A stretch of 64,000 nucleotides of DNA. It comes from Nelumbo lutea. Its lineage: Eukaryota; Streptophyta; Magnoliopsida; Proteales; Nelumbonaceae. Where the stretch lies: positions 23,449,875 to 23,513,874 of the forward strand of contig JAKGHH010000005.1 in assembly GCA_022828595.1 (NCBI GenBank). Reading direction: 5' to 3'. Positions 1-9,600 of this stretch are shown here, piece by piece (position 1 is the first letter of the stretch; the number at the start of each line of letters is the position of its first letter). Both the position numbers and the translations under genes were made by a program. The notes under the pieces are model-generated. The model had not been told where the DNA came from and ran no database searches. It saw only the letters and a list, made by a program, of their open reading frames with translations.

Positions 1-1
1 A

Positions 2-230
2 TTTGCTGGCATCTCCTCCTTCCAAGCTCTATATGGATGTCCGTCGTCTGCAATCTTACCATATGAGAGAGGATCTTCAGCAGTAGCAGAAGTAGATGCC
101 CATTTGATTGAAAGGGATGAAATCCTCAAGGCCTTGAAGGTCCATTTGCATTCAGGCCTAGGAGCAGATGAAGCAGCAATATGACAAGAACCACATGGTG
201 TGAGTATGGTGGTAAGGCTACGTGTGGGGG
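2..230 (+). pseudogene. Ty3/gypsy chromovirus integrase C-terminal fragment
   Basis: Frame 2 from the window edge reads about 60 codons typical of the region after the integrase core of plant chromoviruses (Tekay/Del/CRM type). It contains an SSFQALYG motif, then PYERGSSAV and a charged helix (ERDEILKALKVHLH), as in the family's 'alpha-helical tail' before the GPY/F module. The frame hits a stop at about 183, and the continuation (QEPHG-like) is frame-shifted. The rest of the tail resumes at about 1335 after roughly 1.1 kb of foreign DNA. The 5' part of the element lies outside the window. The fragment sits in an intron of the delta-COP gene on the same strand. It is dead: truncated, frameshifted and interrupted. 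Confidence 0.75.
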
Positions 231-289
231 TCTCCTTGAAGGACAAAGGAAATCCGAGGGCAGGGGGTAGGCTGAAGGCTAGGGTGAAC

Positions 290-587
290 ATAGTGATAGG
301 ATGATGATCTCGTTATGAGTTGGACCTCTATTTATAGGGAGAGATCCCGAAAGGAAGTAGCACACGTGTATTATAAGAATTCTCAGACGAAAGGAAACCT
401 CGTCCTTGAGATATCTCATAAGACATATGGCGAAGCCCTAGCGGTGTTCCCTGACAACTGACACCGAATCGAAGATTCCCTTTCCTAGTGGGAATCAAAC
501 ACTTTTAGCTCCTTCCTTTTGGGACCTCGGGATCTCTCCCTATAAATAGAGGTCCAACTCATAACGAGATCATCATCCTATCACTAT
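290..587. repeat. Foldback element with 61-bp perfect inverted arms, each carrying a TATA box
   Basis: Positions 290-350 and 527-587 are exact reverse complements, with a 176-bp spacer between them. The right arm read on + contains CTCCCTATAAATAGAGG, a textbook plant TATA box. The left arm holds the same box on the minus strand, so two core promoters converge on the spacer's outside in mirror image. The arms look like inverted copies of one LTR or promoter segment. A transcript through the block would form a long hairpin. Confidence 0.7.
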
Positions 588-599
588 TCAGTCTAGGTG

Positions 600-660
600 C
601 AAGAGGCATACGCCTCATACACTTTTTTCATGAGGCGTACGCCTCATGCGCTTCATGCAC
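600..660. repeat. Palindromic GAGGCGTACGCCTC-type word cluster, left
   Basis: Near-palindromic words (AGGCATACGCCTCAT, GAGGCGTACGCCTCAT, ATGCGCTTCATGC) follow one another within 60 bp. Each can fold on itself. A second cluster of the same words lies at about 1050-1150, on the other side of a purine-rich tract. They may be the decayed ends of a single insertion. Confidence 0.5.
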
Positions 661-663
661 ATC

Positions 664-836
664 TTAGATAAAAAGACAAAAAAAAAAGAAAAAAACAAAA
701 AAGAAAGGAAAGGAAAGGAAAAGAGAGGGAAGTGAAAGAAAAAGAAAGAGAAAAAAATAGAGAAAAAGGAAAGAAAAGAAAAGAAAAGGAAAGGGAAGGG
801 AAGGGAAGGGAAGGGAAGAAAAGATTAGGGGAAAGA
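664..836 (+). repeat. Purine-rich (GGAAA/AAAGG)n low-complexity tract
   Basis: About 170 bases are almost purely A and G on the + strand, made of AAGG, GGAAA and GGGAA units, with pentamer repeats GGGAA at about 790-818. It is simple-sequence DNA without coding potential. Confidence 0.85.
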
Positions 837-1049
837 AAATGGTTTGCCCCCTTCCCCTTCGCCCCCTAGACCCCCCACCCCCTTTTCAATGCAGTCCAAT
901 TTGTTTTTTTTTGAGCTAGGGGGGTCTTGCTCCGCTTCGACAAAACTCCCCCTTTCAACTAATGTTATGCATCTTTATTCTTCTTAATATAAAACATTTT
1001 TTATTAAAAATAAAGAAAAAGTGAGATCCTCTTTCCTCCTCCTAATGCC

Positions 1050-1150
1050 CCCCTAAGGAGGCTTACGCCTCCTTGTGTTCGGGAGGCTTATGCCTCTTGC
1101 GTTTTGAACTATGCCTCTAGGTAGTGGAATGCCTCGCGTCACGCCTCCGT
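1050..1150. repeat. Palindromic GAGGCTTACGCCTC-type word cluster, right
   Basis: Words such as GGAGGCTTACGCCTCC, GGAGGCTTATGCCTC and GCGTCACGCCTCC recur here, matching the cluster at 600-660. The degeneracy suggests an old repeat that has picked up CpG-type changes. Confidence 0.45.
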
Positions 1151-1334
1151 GTTTTAAAACATTGCCTGCAGCTACTCCTCCAACGGTCATCTGGGACAGA
1201 ATGATCCCCTTTCACTCCAGCTGGCCCCTCCACATCCATCCCCACCAGTCACCAATTTGCTAACCCAAATCCTGCCAACCCTGAACAACCTCCTAGAACC
1301 AACCCCACCAACTCTATCACTCTATTCACCCTAG

Positions 1335-1770
1335 CCTTTAGCCTTTGCTAAAAGACCTATCTGAAGCTAGCTCCCTGGTATTATGGATTGTTTAATGTGC
1401 TACAACTAGTTAGTGGGATGGCCTATCGTCTTGATCTTCCACCTACATCTAAACTTCACCTGGTGTTTCATGTTTCTATGCTCAAAACATGCTCCGATCT
1501 CACAGCTCAAAGAAGTATAGACTTGCCTGAATTCTCTAAAGATGATGAGTTACAAACTAGGCCCATCAGGATGCTTGACTATTGATGGGTCAGGCAAGGC
1601 AAGAAGATCACCAGAGAGGTTTTAGTAGCATGGCCTGGGCTGCCAATAGAGGATTCTTCATAGGAAAACTGTAAGAAGCTTAAACAGAAGCACCCCAACT
1701 TCAACCTTGAGGACATGGTCCATGATGAAGCCAGACCGAGCAACTGTGTCAGCCTGCAGTCACCCTAGTT
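1335..1770 (+). pseudogene. Ty3/gypsy chromovirus integrase tail and decayed chromodomain
   Basis: The region reads LAPWYYGLFNVLQL (GPY/F-like module), then MAYRLDLPPTSKLHLVFHVSMLK, the signature that closes gypsy integrases. After the stop at 1583-1585 a shifted frame gives VLVAWPGLPIEDSS and NFNLEDMVHDE, which match the chromodomain-like end (WxGLPxEDATWE...FPxxxLEDK). The intact ORF runs 1388-1585. It is the continuation of the fragment at 2-230. Chromodomains of this lineage guide insertion into heterochromatin. Here the domain is broken by a stop and a frameshift. Confidence 0.75.
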
Positions 1771-1786
1771 CCCCTCATGAGCCATC

Positions 1787-2511
1787 TGTTACTTCTATAC
1801 CAGAAAGACACGTCAGCACAATTAGTTAGGGGAGAGATATTTGTCATAAAGTTATACAAGGGGGTGAGGTCGAGTGAAGGGAAGCATGCAAATTGCTTGA
1901 AATCTATTATCTTCTCCTCTCTGTCCTTCTCTCCTTCCTGTCCTCTTCAGTTCTGTAGGAGGTGAAAATCCACACATTAATTGGCTCTAAGGCATTGATC
2001 TATAATTTGTCTACCCTATATAAACACGCCTTGATAGTGTGTGAGTAAATAGAGGGTAACCTCTTTGAGTCATAGTGACAGTACTTTAACTATTGTAGAG
2101 AGACTGGGCCGAATGGGCCCTAGTATCTATCCTTTTATTCTTTGTAATGTGTTATCTATTTGTTTTGTTAATGGGCCTGTTACTTCTTTTTGTAAGCTTA
2201 CTTTAAGTTCTTGCTTAGCTGGCCGCCCACTTAAGGGCATACTTGTAATTAACCTAGTTAATGAAGATTAACAAAAGGATTAGAGAGGGGAGAGAGGAGA
2301 TTATCAAACTCTTCTTCTTCCTCTTCTTTTCTCCTTCCTCTTCCCTTGTACTGTTGTCTTCTACCTTTCTTCTACTTTCTCTGTTTTTAACCAAGTTTAT
2401 ATCAGTTTTAGAGGACTGACTTACTTCTACTATAATCATATAGAGGCTCCCCACCAAGCTTATGGGCCTTAAATCTTTTGGGTGGTCCCCACTAGCTTTC
2501 TTGGGTATAAC
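1787..2511 (+). mobile_element. Probable 3' LTR of the chromovirus fragment
   Basis: Directly after the chromodomain-like tail the sequence starts TGTTACTT and a matching end GGTATAACA lies at 2503-2511, giving TGTTA...TAACA termini about 725 bp apart. A TATA box (CTATATAAACACG) sits at 2016-2028, about 230 bp in, as expected for an LTR promoter, followed by T/C-rich leader-like DNA. There is no second LTR in the window to compare with, so the ends are inferred from termini and context only. Confidence 0.45.
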
Positions 2512-2815
2512 AGCTATGAATGTGGCATTCCCTGCATTTATTATTCCACTGTCATGAAGTTACTGAAACACATCCATCAAGATTTGTCTTCAGAGAAATA
2601 GACCAATTTGCAAGGAGGTTTAATACTAGCTTTGGTTTGGTAAAGAGGGAAGCAAATGGACTTGCAGATGTCCTAGCCAAACAAGGAGCAGACAGACCTA
2701 CTTTATTTTGGGCTATATTGTAATCTGGTGTAATCTGGGTCACTACATTGCTGTAACTTAAAACCTGTGATTAATGATTTAATAAAATTTTATTTGCTGA
2801 TCAAAGAAAAAAGAG
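2512..2815 (+). pseudogene. LINE (L1-type) RNase H C-terminal remnant with 3' tail
   Basis: The open frame ending at 2723 reads FREIDQFARRFNTSFGLVKREANGLADVLAKQGADR. The REANGLADVLAKQG segment is the last motif of the RNase H domain at the end of plant L1-type ORF2. The stop is followed by about 90 bp of 3' UTR with TAATAAAATTTTATTTGCTGATC and then AAAGAAAAAAG, which looks like the polyadenylated LINE end at about 2815. The 5' part is missing, as is usual for LINE insertions. It lies in sense orientation inside the delta-COP intron. Confidence 0.7.
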
Positions 2816-4135
2816 ATTGGTATGCTGCAGCTTTCTTGATAAAAAAGCACAGGGATCAGGGCTAAGTACTTTGAATGTATCCATGGATCATGCTGATATT
2901 CTAAATTTCTAATTTCCTTCAATTTGCAAGGAAGGTTTTGGCAATGTTTGATAGGATACTTTAGGGGAGGTTTATCAAGATAATTCAAGAAAATTGAAAG
3001 GTGACTTATCCAGGAGCAGTTCAGTTCTTTGTTTGATGTTGAACGTGCACGGTGGAATTTTCTTTTGGGTCTTAGATGATTGTTAGTTTCTGAACTGAGA
3101 AATTTTTAAGAGAAAACAGGAGAAAAGACTTGCTATAAGAAAAGAGAAGAGAGAAAATAAAACCCATGAATCATTTGTAGTGTTCCTTAAATTACTCTTG
3201 CACTCACCAGACAATACATATAGCAGAAATAATCTCTAAAATTCCTTAACCACGTTTTTTTTCCAACTTTGTGCATATATACTGCCTAGGGTCAGCCAAT
3301 CTCCTTTCTAAACTAAAAACTCAAAATTATAAATTCTTTAGACCACTTAACCAGAAACTGGTATTTTAAAATCAAGAGCAGTGGCAATGGAAACATCAAC
3401 ATCTATGTTGAGGGAGATTAGATGTTTGACAAGGGTAATAAATACCACCTTTTCTTAGGCCTAGAGAGACAGCAAATTGTATGGATGACACTCTAGCCAA
3501 GCATGGCGACTCTTGGCGTATTTATTCTGGATTGCTTGGCGTATTTATACATATTCATTCCTTCATTGTATTTAAAAAACGGTTACCAAGAAAAACATAA
3601 CTAACTACAACTAAACAAATCAAACTAGTAGGCTGGACCCACATTCAAAGATGAAACTGACCAAAGTATAAAAATACAAAAAATAAATAAAAATTCAGAA
3701 AACTATATATATCTGACAACTCCATTACTTTCTCTTTGATGAAAGTTGCAAGTTGCACCATCTCTGAAGGGAAATAATTTTTTTATTATTCGAAGAATTA
3801 GAATTGTCTATGACTTTATCCCACAACTGTAGTAATTTCACAGGGATGCAAGTGCTAAATGCAAGTTTGTGGTGACATCTAAGAAACAAGGCTGTGTTTC
3901 CACTTTCCTCTAGAAAAACTACAAGCTTGTTCTAGTGCTCCCAACTTAGAAAGTATGGAAGTGAACAATAGCTTGTCCGGTTTCCATAGCATCACAGTAA
4001 ACATTAACCATTCCACAACTTTACTGATTTCAAGCTCATTTCCTTCCTCACCCCACTTTTTCAAAGTAAGGGGTTGGGTATAATAATTTTTATCAGGCAT
4101 GTATTTACTTTTTTTTTTATTAATTTGATTTGCAG
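2816..4135. other. Intron sequence of delta-COP, mostly unrecognised
   Basis: AT-rich, no long frame, no splice-bounded exon recognised. It includes a second LINE remnant at about 3463-3516 and an imperfect repeat of CTTGGCGTATTTAT (3511 and 3536). The last bases (TTTGATTTGCAG, ending at 4135) form the polypyrimidine tract and 3' splice site of the next coatomer exon. Confidence 0.6.
3463..3516 (+). pseudogene. Second LINE RNase H end-motif remnant
   Basis: Eighteen codons read RETANCMDDTLAKHGDSW, close to the REANxxADxLAKHG motif that ends plant LINE RNase H domains. The surrounding sequence has lost the frame. It is short, so the call rests on one motif. Confidence 0.45.
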
Positions 4136-7100
4136 GTATGATCCAAGAGCTTCCACCTTGGAGTGGTCCATACTTCTCATTGATAGTTCCAACCGCAGGT
4201 CAGAGTGCAACTTCGATTTAGTTTCTAATCTTTATGCATACGCAATTTGTTCTTTAAATTCTTCCCCTTGTATTGTATCATATATCTGATTTTCCACTTT
4301 TTCATCCTTGGCAGTGGATCAATGGAGTTTGTTGTTCCTCCAGCAGATTCATCAGTTTTCTTTCCCATTTCCGTCAGGTTTACTGCGGCTAAGACATTTA
4401 GTGACCTAAAGGTTTGTGAAGTCTGAATTCTTGTTAGGCCCCCTCCTGAATTTATAAGTAGCAGTAGAGTTTCGTTTTGTATCTTTTGAGAATAAAGGGT
4501 TAGGTTTTACCTCGGTCTCATCTTTTACTGATAAAAAAAAGAATAAAGGGTTAGGTTACAAGAAAAGGAAAACCTGCATAAATAATGGAGGTTGATGTGT
4601 TCTTAACCAGCACTTCCGTGACTTCTATTTGGGTCTCTATATCACTATTCTAAAAGGTGTTCCTAGGCACATAGATATTGTGTTAATGTTTTCTTATGAA
4701 ATATGGTTATCATATTATGCCATTATGGAGGTTTAGGTGCATTTTATTTGATATAGAACCAAGATTTTTATATTCCTTCATGTCAAATTTTTATTTTATA
4801 TGTTTTAGGAATGTTGTGCCTCACTAGTTCAAGCGTGCACCTTGTGTTGTGCCTTGCTTCTCAGGTGTATGGAAGCCCTTGCACTTTTGTTGTTCCTCTT
4901 TCTTTTAAAACACCGCTCTAGATGTATCCTTATAGTCCAGTCCAAGTTCATTATCACAGCATCTATCACAAGCCCATGCTTACAACAGAATCAAAAGCTC
5001 ATGACTATTTTCCCAGGAATCATAAAACCACCATTAAATGCGGATGGTTTTTAAAGGAACTTTGAGCATAAAAATTTATTAGGAGTCAGTGAAGTATAAA
5101 AGTTTTATAGGTGGTTTGCAGCAAGAGCAAATAATTAGTGTGCAGGGAAGTAAAGGGGTACCTGGGTTTAAAATGGTCTTTCTTTTTGTATTGGAGATAG
5201 TTAGGTTGGTTTTCCTAGAATTTAACTGCTTGTTATGATTATTAAGATGCATTAGCTTGTATTATGTACCATGGTAGCTTGTTTTGAGCTTTGAACCTCT
5301 AGCACACATTTTTGGCAGTGTGATACTCCAAACCACTTTTAGAGGTAGAACAACTCTATGATTAGTGTTATTCCATTCTTGAGTTTATTGATAAAAAAAA
5401 TTCCATTCTTGACTTTTTATTTATTTATTTATTTATTTATTTTATTCTATCGATCATCTGTCTTCTGTATAATGACGAAAGGAAAACCCCCCATTGACAA
5501 CCCCATAGGACATGTTGAAGAGGCATTCAATAGAGAGATAAGTCCAAGAAGTGGTTATACACTTTGGCTGCTATCTAGAAATCTCGAATAATGTGGTTCA
5601 CTGCCATTTGATCTTTTCTCATAGAATGCATTCATTTGGGGATAGAATCTATTGGTCTTCATTTTAATTATAAAAAAGTCTATTGAATCCTTGTTGAACT
5701 TTTTTTTATAAAATCATTTATTTTAATTATCTAAAAAATGTATTCATCTTTCCACATGCTTTGAATTATATTTCATGTATTTCTTTTATTATGAGGCATT
5801 TCATGTATGGTTTTGGAGGAGTCATAGATTTCCATATGTAATTTCCTTGTATGGAAAGTAACTTGTGGTAATTAGGTACATCTTTGATTTCATATGAATT
5901 GTCAATTTTTTTCCTTTAAATAATTAGTGCACTAAATGCACCTCATTAACTTGTAGCAATTCCCCCATTTCTCTTTTCAGAAACAGAAAACAACTTTTAT
6001 ATCAAATAACTGTCATTTAGTGTATAAATCTTTTAAAAATATAAATATGCACACTTGGGTTTGTTGCTCTAGAGGAGTTAAATGAAGCATACATGAATTC
6101 AAGAAAGATATTTGTGGATTGAAGCAGTCTCCCTATGAATGGTTTTGTCCATTCAATGTAGTGGTGAAACTTTTGAATTACAGTGGCATCAAATTTGTTA
6201 CTTGATGTTCAGATGTCATACAAAGATGGGTATAATTCTGTTGGTCATTTATGTAGATATATTGTGGTTACAAGTCATGGTCTTAAAGAGATAAATATGC
6301 TGAATTTATCTCTTCAACATCCTTTGTGCACCAAAAGACCTAGGGAAATTAAAATAGTTTCCTAGATTTTGAAGTTGCCAAGTCAAGGACTGAAATTAAT
6401 TTGTGAAAAAGGGACTGTGCTATTATGCTGGATCTACTTAATGAAAAGGGTCTATTAGAATCAAAGCCAGCTAGTACTCCAATGAACACCAATGTTAAAT
6501 TGAATGAAACTAAGTTGTTCTCCAACTTTGGCTGTTTGGCAGATACAAAAAGATTAGTCAGAAAAAAAAAAGATGAATTACTTCACTGTTACCAGACTTT
6601 GATGTTTCATATGCAGTGGAGAGGTTCATATGGAGTCTTATGTGATAGGAGAATACCAGTGAGGCTAAAATGAAAATTTTATTCAACTGTTTTAAGGCCA
6701 GCAATATTATATGGAGAAGAGCATTGGGCGGCCAAGAAATTTCGTGTCCAAAAAATGAATGCACAGGAGAAATGCGAATAGTGGGATGGAATAATGGGAA
6801 ATGATCTCATTCGAAGCAACCTTGGAATAGCTCCAATAGGTGATAAGAATGAGGGCAAGTAGACCAAGATGATTTTGACATGTATAGAGAATACCATCTA
6901 TTAGTAATGGTAAGAAATGATCTCAATATTGAGGGTGGGGTGACCAAAATGGACATGGGTTGAAGTAGCGAGAAACGGTTTAAGGGGCCATATTTAACAA
7001 TGGCTTTGGCATTAAATAGAATGAAGTAGCTGACCCCATATAGCTGGAGTAGGCTTGGATGATATTGATGATGATGATGATGTTAGAATTACAAAAACAG

Positions 7101-9375
7101 CATACTGATGAGATAGACTCTAAGAAATACAATCTGTGATTAACTGGTCAGCCAGCTTTTCCTTCTCTTTTCCTGGCTAAATGGTCAGTAAAGTATTAGC
7201 TGATTAGGAAGTCTACCTGAGTGATTTTTTTGAAGTGGCAGACAGAGTCTAAAGCTTCTCTAGTGGTAATTACAATATTATAACCAATTTTACTGATACA
7301 TAAATATTGATTTTATATTAGATACAAGGTTTACAAGCATGTTTGTTTATCATTGGATCAAATCACATTGTGGTTATATTCACTCCAATTGCTTAATTGG
7401 ATCAAGATTTTGTACAAGTAGATTATGTTAGCTGCCCAAATTTGTTGGTGGAGATTCAACAAGGACAGAATTCGTATCTTATGACTAAAATTAGAGCATC
7501 TCTAAGACCTGTAAGACACTGTAGTAGGTGAGCCTTCCAGATTGAATGGTTCATACAGATTGGTTCTAGGTTCAGTCTGGCAGATAGCTTTGGTACAGTG
7601 TGGTAGGGAACTCCTAATCCTGATTTTTTCATTATTGTATAAGCTGATTAGCATGTTGTTTGATAGTGTTTTCCATTGAACCCTCACGTGAGCTTTGGTA
7701 CAGTGTAGTAGGGAGCTCCTAATCCTGTTTTTTTTTTTTATTATTGTATAAGCTGATTAGCATGTTGTTTGATAGTGTTTTCCATTGAACCCTCGCATGA
7801 GCTTTTTTCGATAGTGTTGGTAATTAATCTTTTTTTCCTCCTTTTAGAAAATATCTTCTGATCATGTTTCTGATAAAAGAAAATGAATGAAAAAAGGGAA
7901 AAAGTAAAGATTGGTTTCATGGTTTGTCTGCAGATAGCTCTATTTTGCAAGGTTTTTAAAAACGAACCGGAAATAGAACTGGTCAGGGGACTGGTTTCTG
8001 ATTAAGCGGTTCAACAGTCCGGGTCGAATGGTTTGACCAGTGATGTCATAAATAAATTAAAATAAAAAATATATTTATAAATAATAAAAATAGCATAAAA
8101 TTAAATAAAAAACATAAAAATATAGAAAATACAGAAAAAAACAAAAAAATAAAACTATCTAAATACAAAAATGACAAAATACATAACAAATAGAAAATAC
8201 AAAAAGGACAGAAACATTGTCCTCTCTGTTTCCTTCTTCACTGTGATAAAGAGTAAAGCTGACAATCTCTGTTCTCTGTAACAAGGATGGAGAAAGTTAA
8301 AAAAACAATAAAATGAATAAATTAATAAAATAAAAGCAAGAGTATGAGGGAGAATGAGAATGAGAACAAGAATCAGGTAAAACAAATGGAGAGATGGAAA
8401 AGGGGAGGAGCAGCGACACTGTTCTCGCTGCTTGCGAAGCAGAGTAGATGTGCTCCTTCGAAAACAAAAGCAATAGATTTTTTGAGAGTTATCTTATGTA
8501 AAATCGCCGGCCGCCGCCGCAAAATCGCTGACTGCTGCTGCTCCTTATTGCTCCTTGTTGCTGCTGATTACAAGAGGAAAGAAATCTGCCATTGCAAAAT
8601 CGCCGGTTGCCGCTGCTCTTGTTGCTCCTTGTTGCTGCTGATTACAATAAAGAAATCTGCCTCTGCTCCTTGTTGCTTACCGCAGTAAGCCCTTCTGAGG
8701 AAGGAAATCCGGATGACAGTCGCCGGTCATCGTGATTCACTGTTGGTCGATGTCAGTCATGGATGTTGCAGGTTGTTGGTCGTGGCTTTCACAGGTCGTC
8801 GGTCATGCCGTCGGGGTATGAGAATGAAGGCTGGGCCTTGGAAGGGTTAGAACGAAAATGACCTTTGGTTCTAACCCTAACTCGTAAAGGGGAACCGTGG
8901 GATATGAATGGATTTTTTTTTTTAAATCGGATGAAAATGAATTTTGCCTACCCACGAACCGCTGCCCAGGTCGAACAGTTTAGCGGTTCGACCGCCCGGG
9001 TCAGTGGTTTTTTGACTTTTTCAACGGTTATTTATTGAATAACGGTTTACAGTATAACCGGACCTGGGGGATGAACGGTTACCGGTTTTCTGGTCCGACC
9101 GTCTGGTCTGGTTTGGTTTTGAAAACCATGCTATTTAGTTCATTTTCTTTTACAGTGAGTTTCTTTTATGTTTGCAGGAAGGTTGTGATCAATATTTGCT
9201 ACATTAATTTTGTGAAAATATGTTAATATTTTTAATTATTGAAAAATGTTAAATGCATAACGCTCCAATTTAAATTCCCTTGCAGGTTTTGAATGTATTG
9301 CCACTGAGAGGTGGGTCACCTCCAAAATTTTCACAGAGGACACAATTGATTACTGAGAACTACAGAGTGGAGTGA
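4136..9375 (+). CDS. Coatomer subunit delta (delta-COP), last three exons
   Basis: Delta-COP is part of the COPI coat that carries cargo from Golgi back to ER. Three exons are visible: 4136-4198 (TATGATCC..., residues [20 protein letters not shown]), 4315-4411 ([20 protein letters not shown]... to FSDLK) and 9286-9375 ([20 protein letters not shown], stop TGA at 9373). All junctions are AG|exon|GT and phases agree: exon 1 starts with the last base of an Arg codon, Ser is split AG|T across the first intron, and the second intron lies between codons. Together they encode about 82 residues, the end of the C-terminal mu-homology domain of a roughly 530-residue protein. The frame is intact and the residues match plant delta-COP, so the gene is probably functional. 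Earlier exons are not in the window, so the preceding intron is longer than 4.1 kb. Confidence 0.92.
5416..5444 (+). repeat. (TTTA)n microsatellite
   Basis: About seven TTTA units in an AT-rich part of the last delta-COP intron. Confidence 0.9.
6114..6545 (+). pseudogene. Ty1/copia reverse-transcriptase remnant in the intron
   Basis: Broken frames read in order [11 protein letters not shown] (the YGLKQSPRAWF motif), then VIYVD with one Asp codon lost (the YVDD catalytic motif, about 6238-6256), then VTSHGLKEI, then [13 protein letters not shown] and [20 protein letters not shown], as in copia RT (FLGIEVA...LLGCKPxxTPM). The order and spacing fit a single decayed copia pol. It lacks integrase and RNase H. 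The protein differs clearly from the copia family that fills 24-64 kb, so it is a separate lineage. Confidence 0.75.
6615..7085 (+). pseudogene. RTE-type LINE 3' end
   Basis: Frames read [13 protein letters not shown], then [20 protein letters not shown], then [16 protein letters not shown], the C-terminal end of the reverse transcriptase of plant RTE-clade LINEs (LCDRRIP, RPAxLYGx[15 protein letters not shown]). Later comes DPI-like text ending at ...CTTGGATGATATTGATGATGATGATG at 7050-7081, the short (GATG)n tail characteristic of RTE elements in place of poly(A). It is 5'-truncated, with several frameshifts. It inserted directly next to the copia RT remnant. Confidence 0.8.
7586..7799 (+). 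repeat. 105-bp tandem duplication, two copies
   Basis: The unit starting AGCTTTGGTACAGTGTGG at 7586 is repeated from 7691 (AGCTTTGGTACAGTGTAG). The copies differ by a few substitutions and by the length of a T run. Both end CCATTGAACCCTCRCRTG. It lies inside the last delta-COP intron and has no coding meaning. Confidence 0.9.
7947..9131. mobile_element. 1.2-kb terminal-inverted-repeat element, non-autonomous
   Basis: The ends GCAAGGTTTTTAAAAAC and (reverse complement) GCATGGTTTTCAAAACC match at about 20 of 25 positions. They are followed inward by GAACCGG/AACCGGT-rich subterminal DNA on both sides. A short direct repeat CTATTT flanks it (7940-7945 and 9131-9136), overlapping the right tip by one base. 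The centre carries a GC-rich partial tandem repeat (about 8497-8660) with AAAATCGCCGG and (GCTGCT)n words, and an open frame 8344-8688 of 114 codons that looks like a by-product of the repeat (Cys/Leu/Ser-rich, no domain). No transposase is present. Superfamily is undecided; hAT or Mutator derivatives are possible. Confidence 0.6.
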
Positions 9376-9600
9376 TTGCGATAGCTATAATAACAGATGG
9401 ATGAATGTATGAGATTTGCGTAATGATGTTCTCATTGGAACAACAGCACTAGTTCTTGTTTTCTTTACTCTTCTTATTTTAATATAAATTTTGAGATTGA
9501 ACATCTAGGATATTTTTATTTACAAAGAAATAAGTTGGTTTTTGTTTCCTCCAAATCATCTTTTATGTGGCATAGATGATTTTACTTGATATTTTCTAGC
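9376..9600 (+). other. Probable 3' UTR and downstream region of delta-COP
   Basis: Follows the TGA stop. AT-rich with TTTAATATAAATTTTGAG at about 9478 as the best near-upstream polyadenylation-like element. No canonical AATAAA is seen close to the stop. Confidence 0.4.

Larger units (their letters stand above)
231..1334. other. Composite insertion splitting the gypsy integrase tail
   Basis: This 1.1-kb block separates two adjoining parts of one integrase tail. In order it holds a foldback with 61-bp arms (290-587), a cluster of palindromic GAGGCGTACGCCTC-like words, a purine-rich tract, a C-rich/T-rich stretch, a second cluster of the same words (1050-1150) and a proline-codon-like C-rich segment (about 1165-1330). 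No coding frame is convincing. Whether it is one mobile element or several insertions cannot be decided by eye. No clear target-site duplication was found. Confidence 0.45.
4412..9285 (+). other. Last intron of delta-COP, 4.9 kb and transposon-filled
   Basis: GT at 4412-4413 and AG at 9284-9285 bound the intron. Inside are a (TTTA)n tract, a copia reverse-transcriptase remnant, an RTE LINE 3' end, a 105-bp tandem duplication and a 1.2-kb TIR element. About half of it (4412-6100, 7090-7585, 7800-7946) shows no recognisable element and is AT-rich. The acceptor lies 154 bp beyond the TIR element. Confidence 0.85.

Noticed and set aside
2254..2457. Lys/Glu-rich minus-strand frame of 67 codons
   Set aside because: It is produced by a CTT/TTC-rich LTR leader tract and has no other support.
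1..4135. Possible earlier delta-COP exons upstream of 4136
   Set aside because: I looked for the residues that normally precede the first visible exon. No splice-bounded match was found, so they must lie before the window.
7541..7800. Repeat pair considered as a CRISPR-like or satellite array
   Set aside because: Only two adjacent copies without spacers in a plant intron; a simple tandem duplication.
8344..8688. 114-codon frame that might be a small Cys-rich protein gene
   Set aside because: It lies inside a TIR element and is built from the tandem GCTGCT/AAAATCGCCGG repeats. No signal peptide or conserved spacing is visible.
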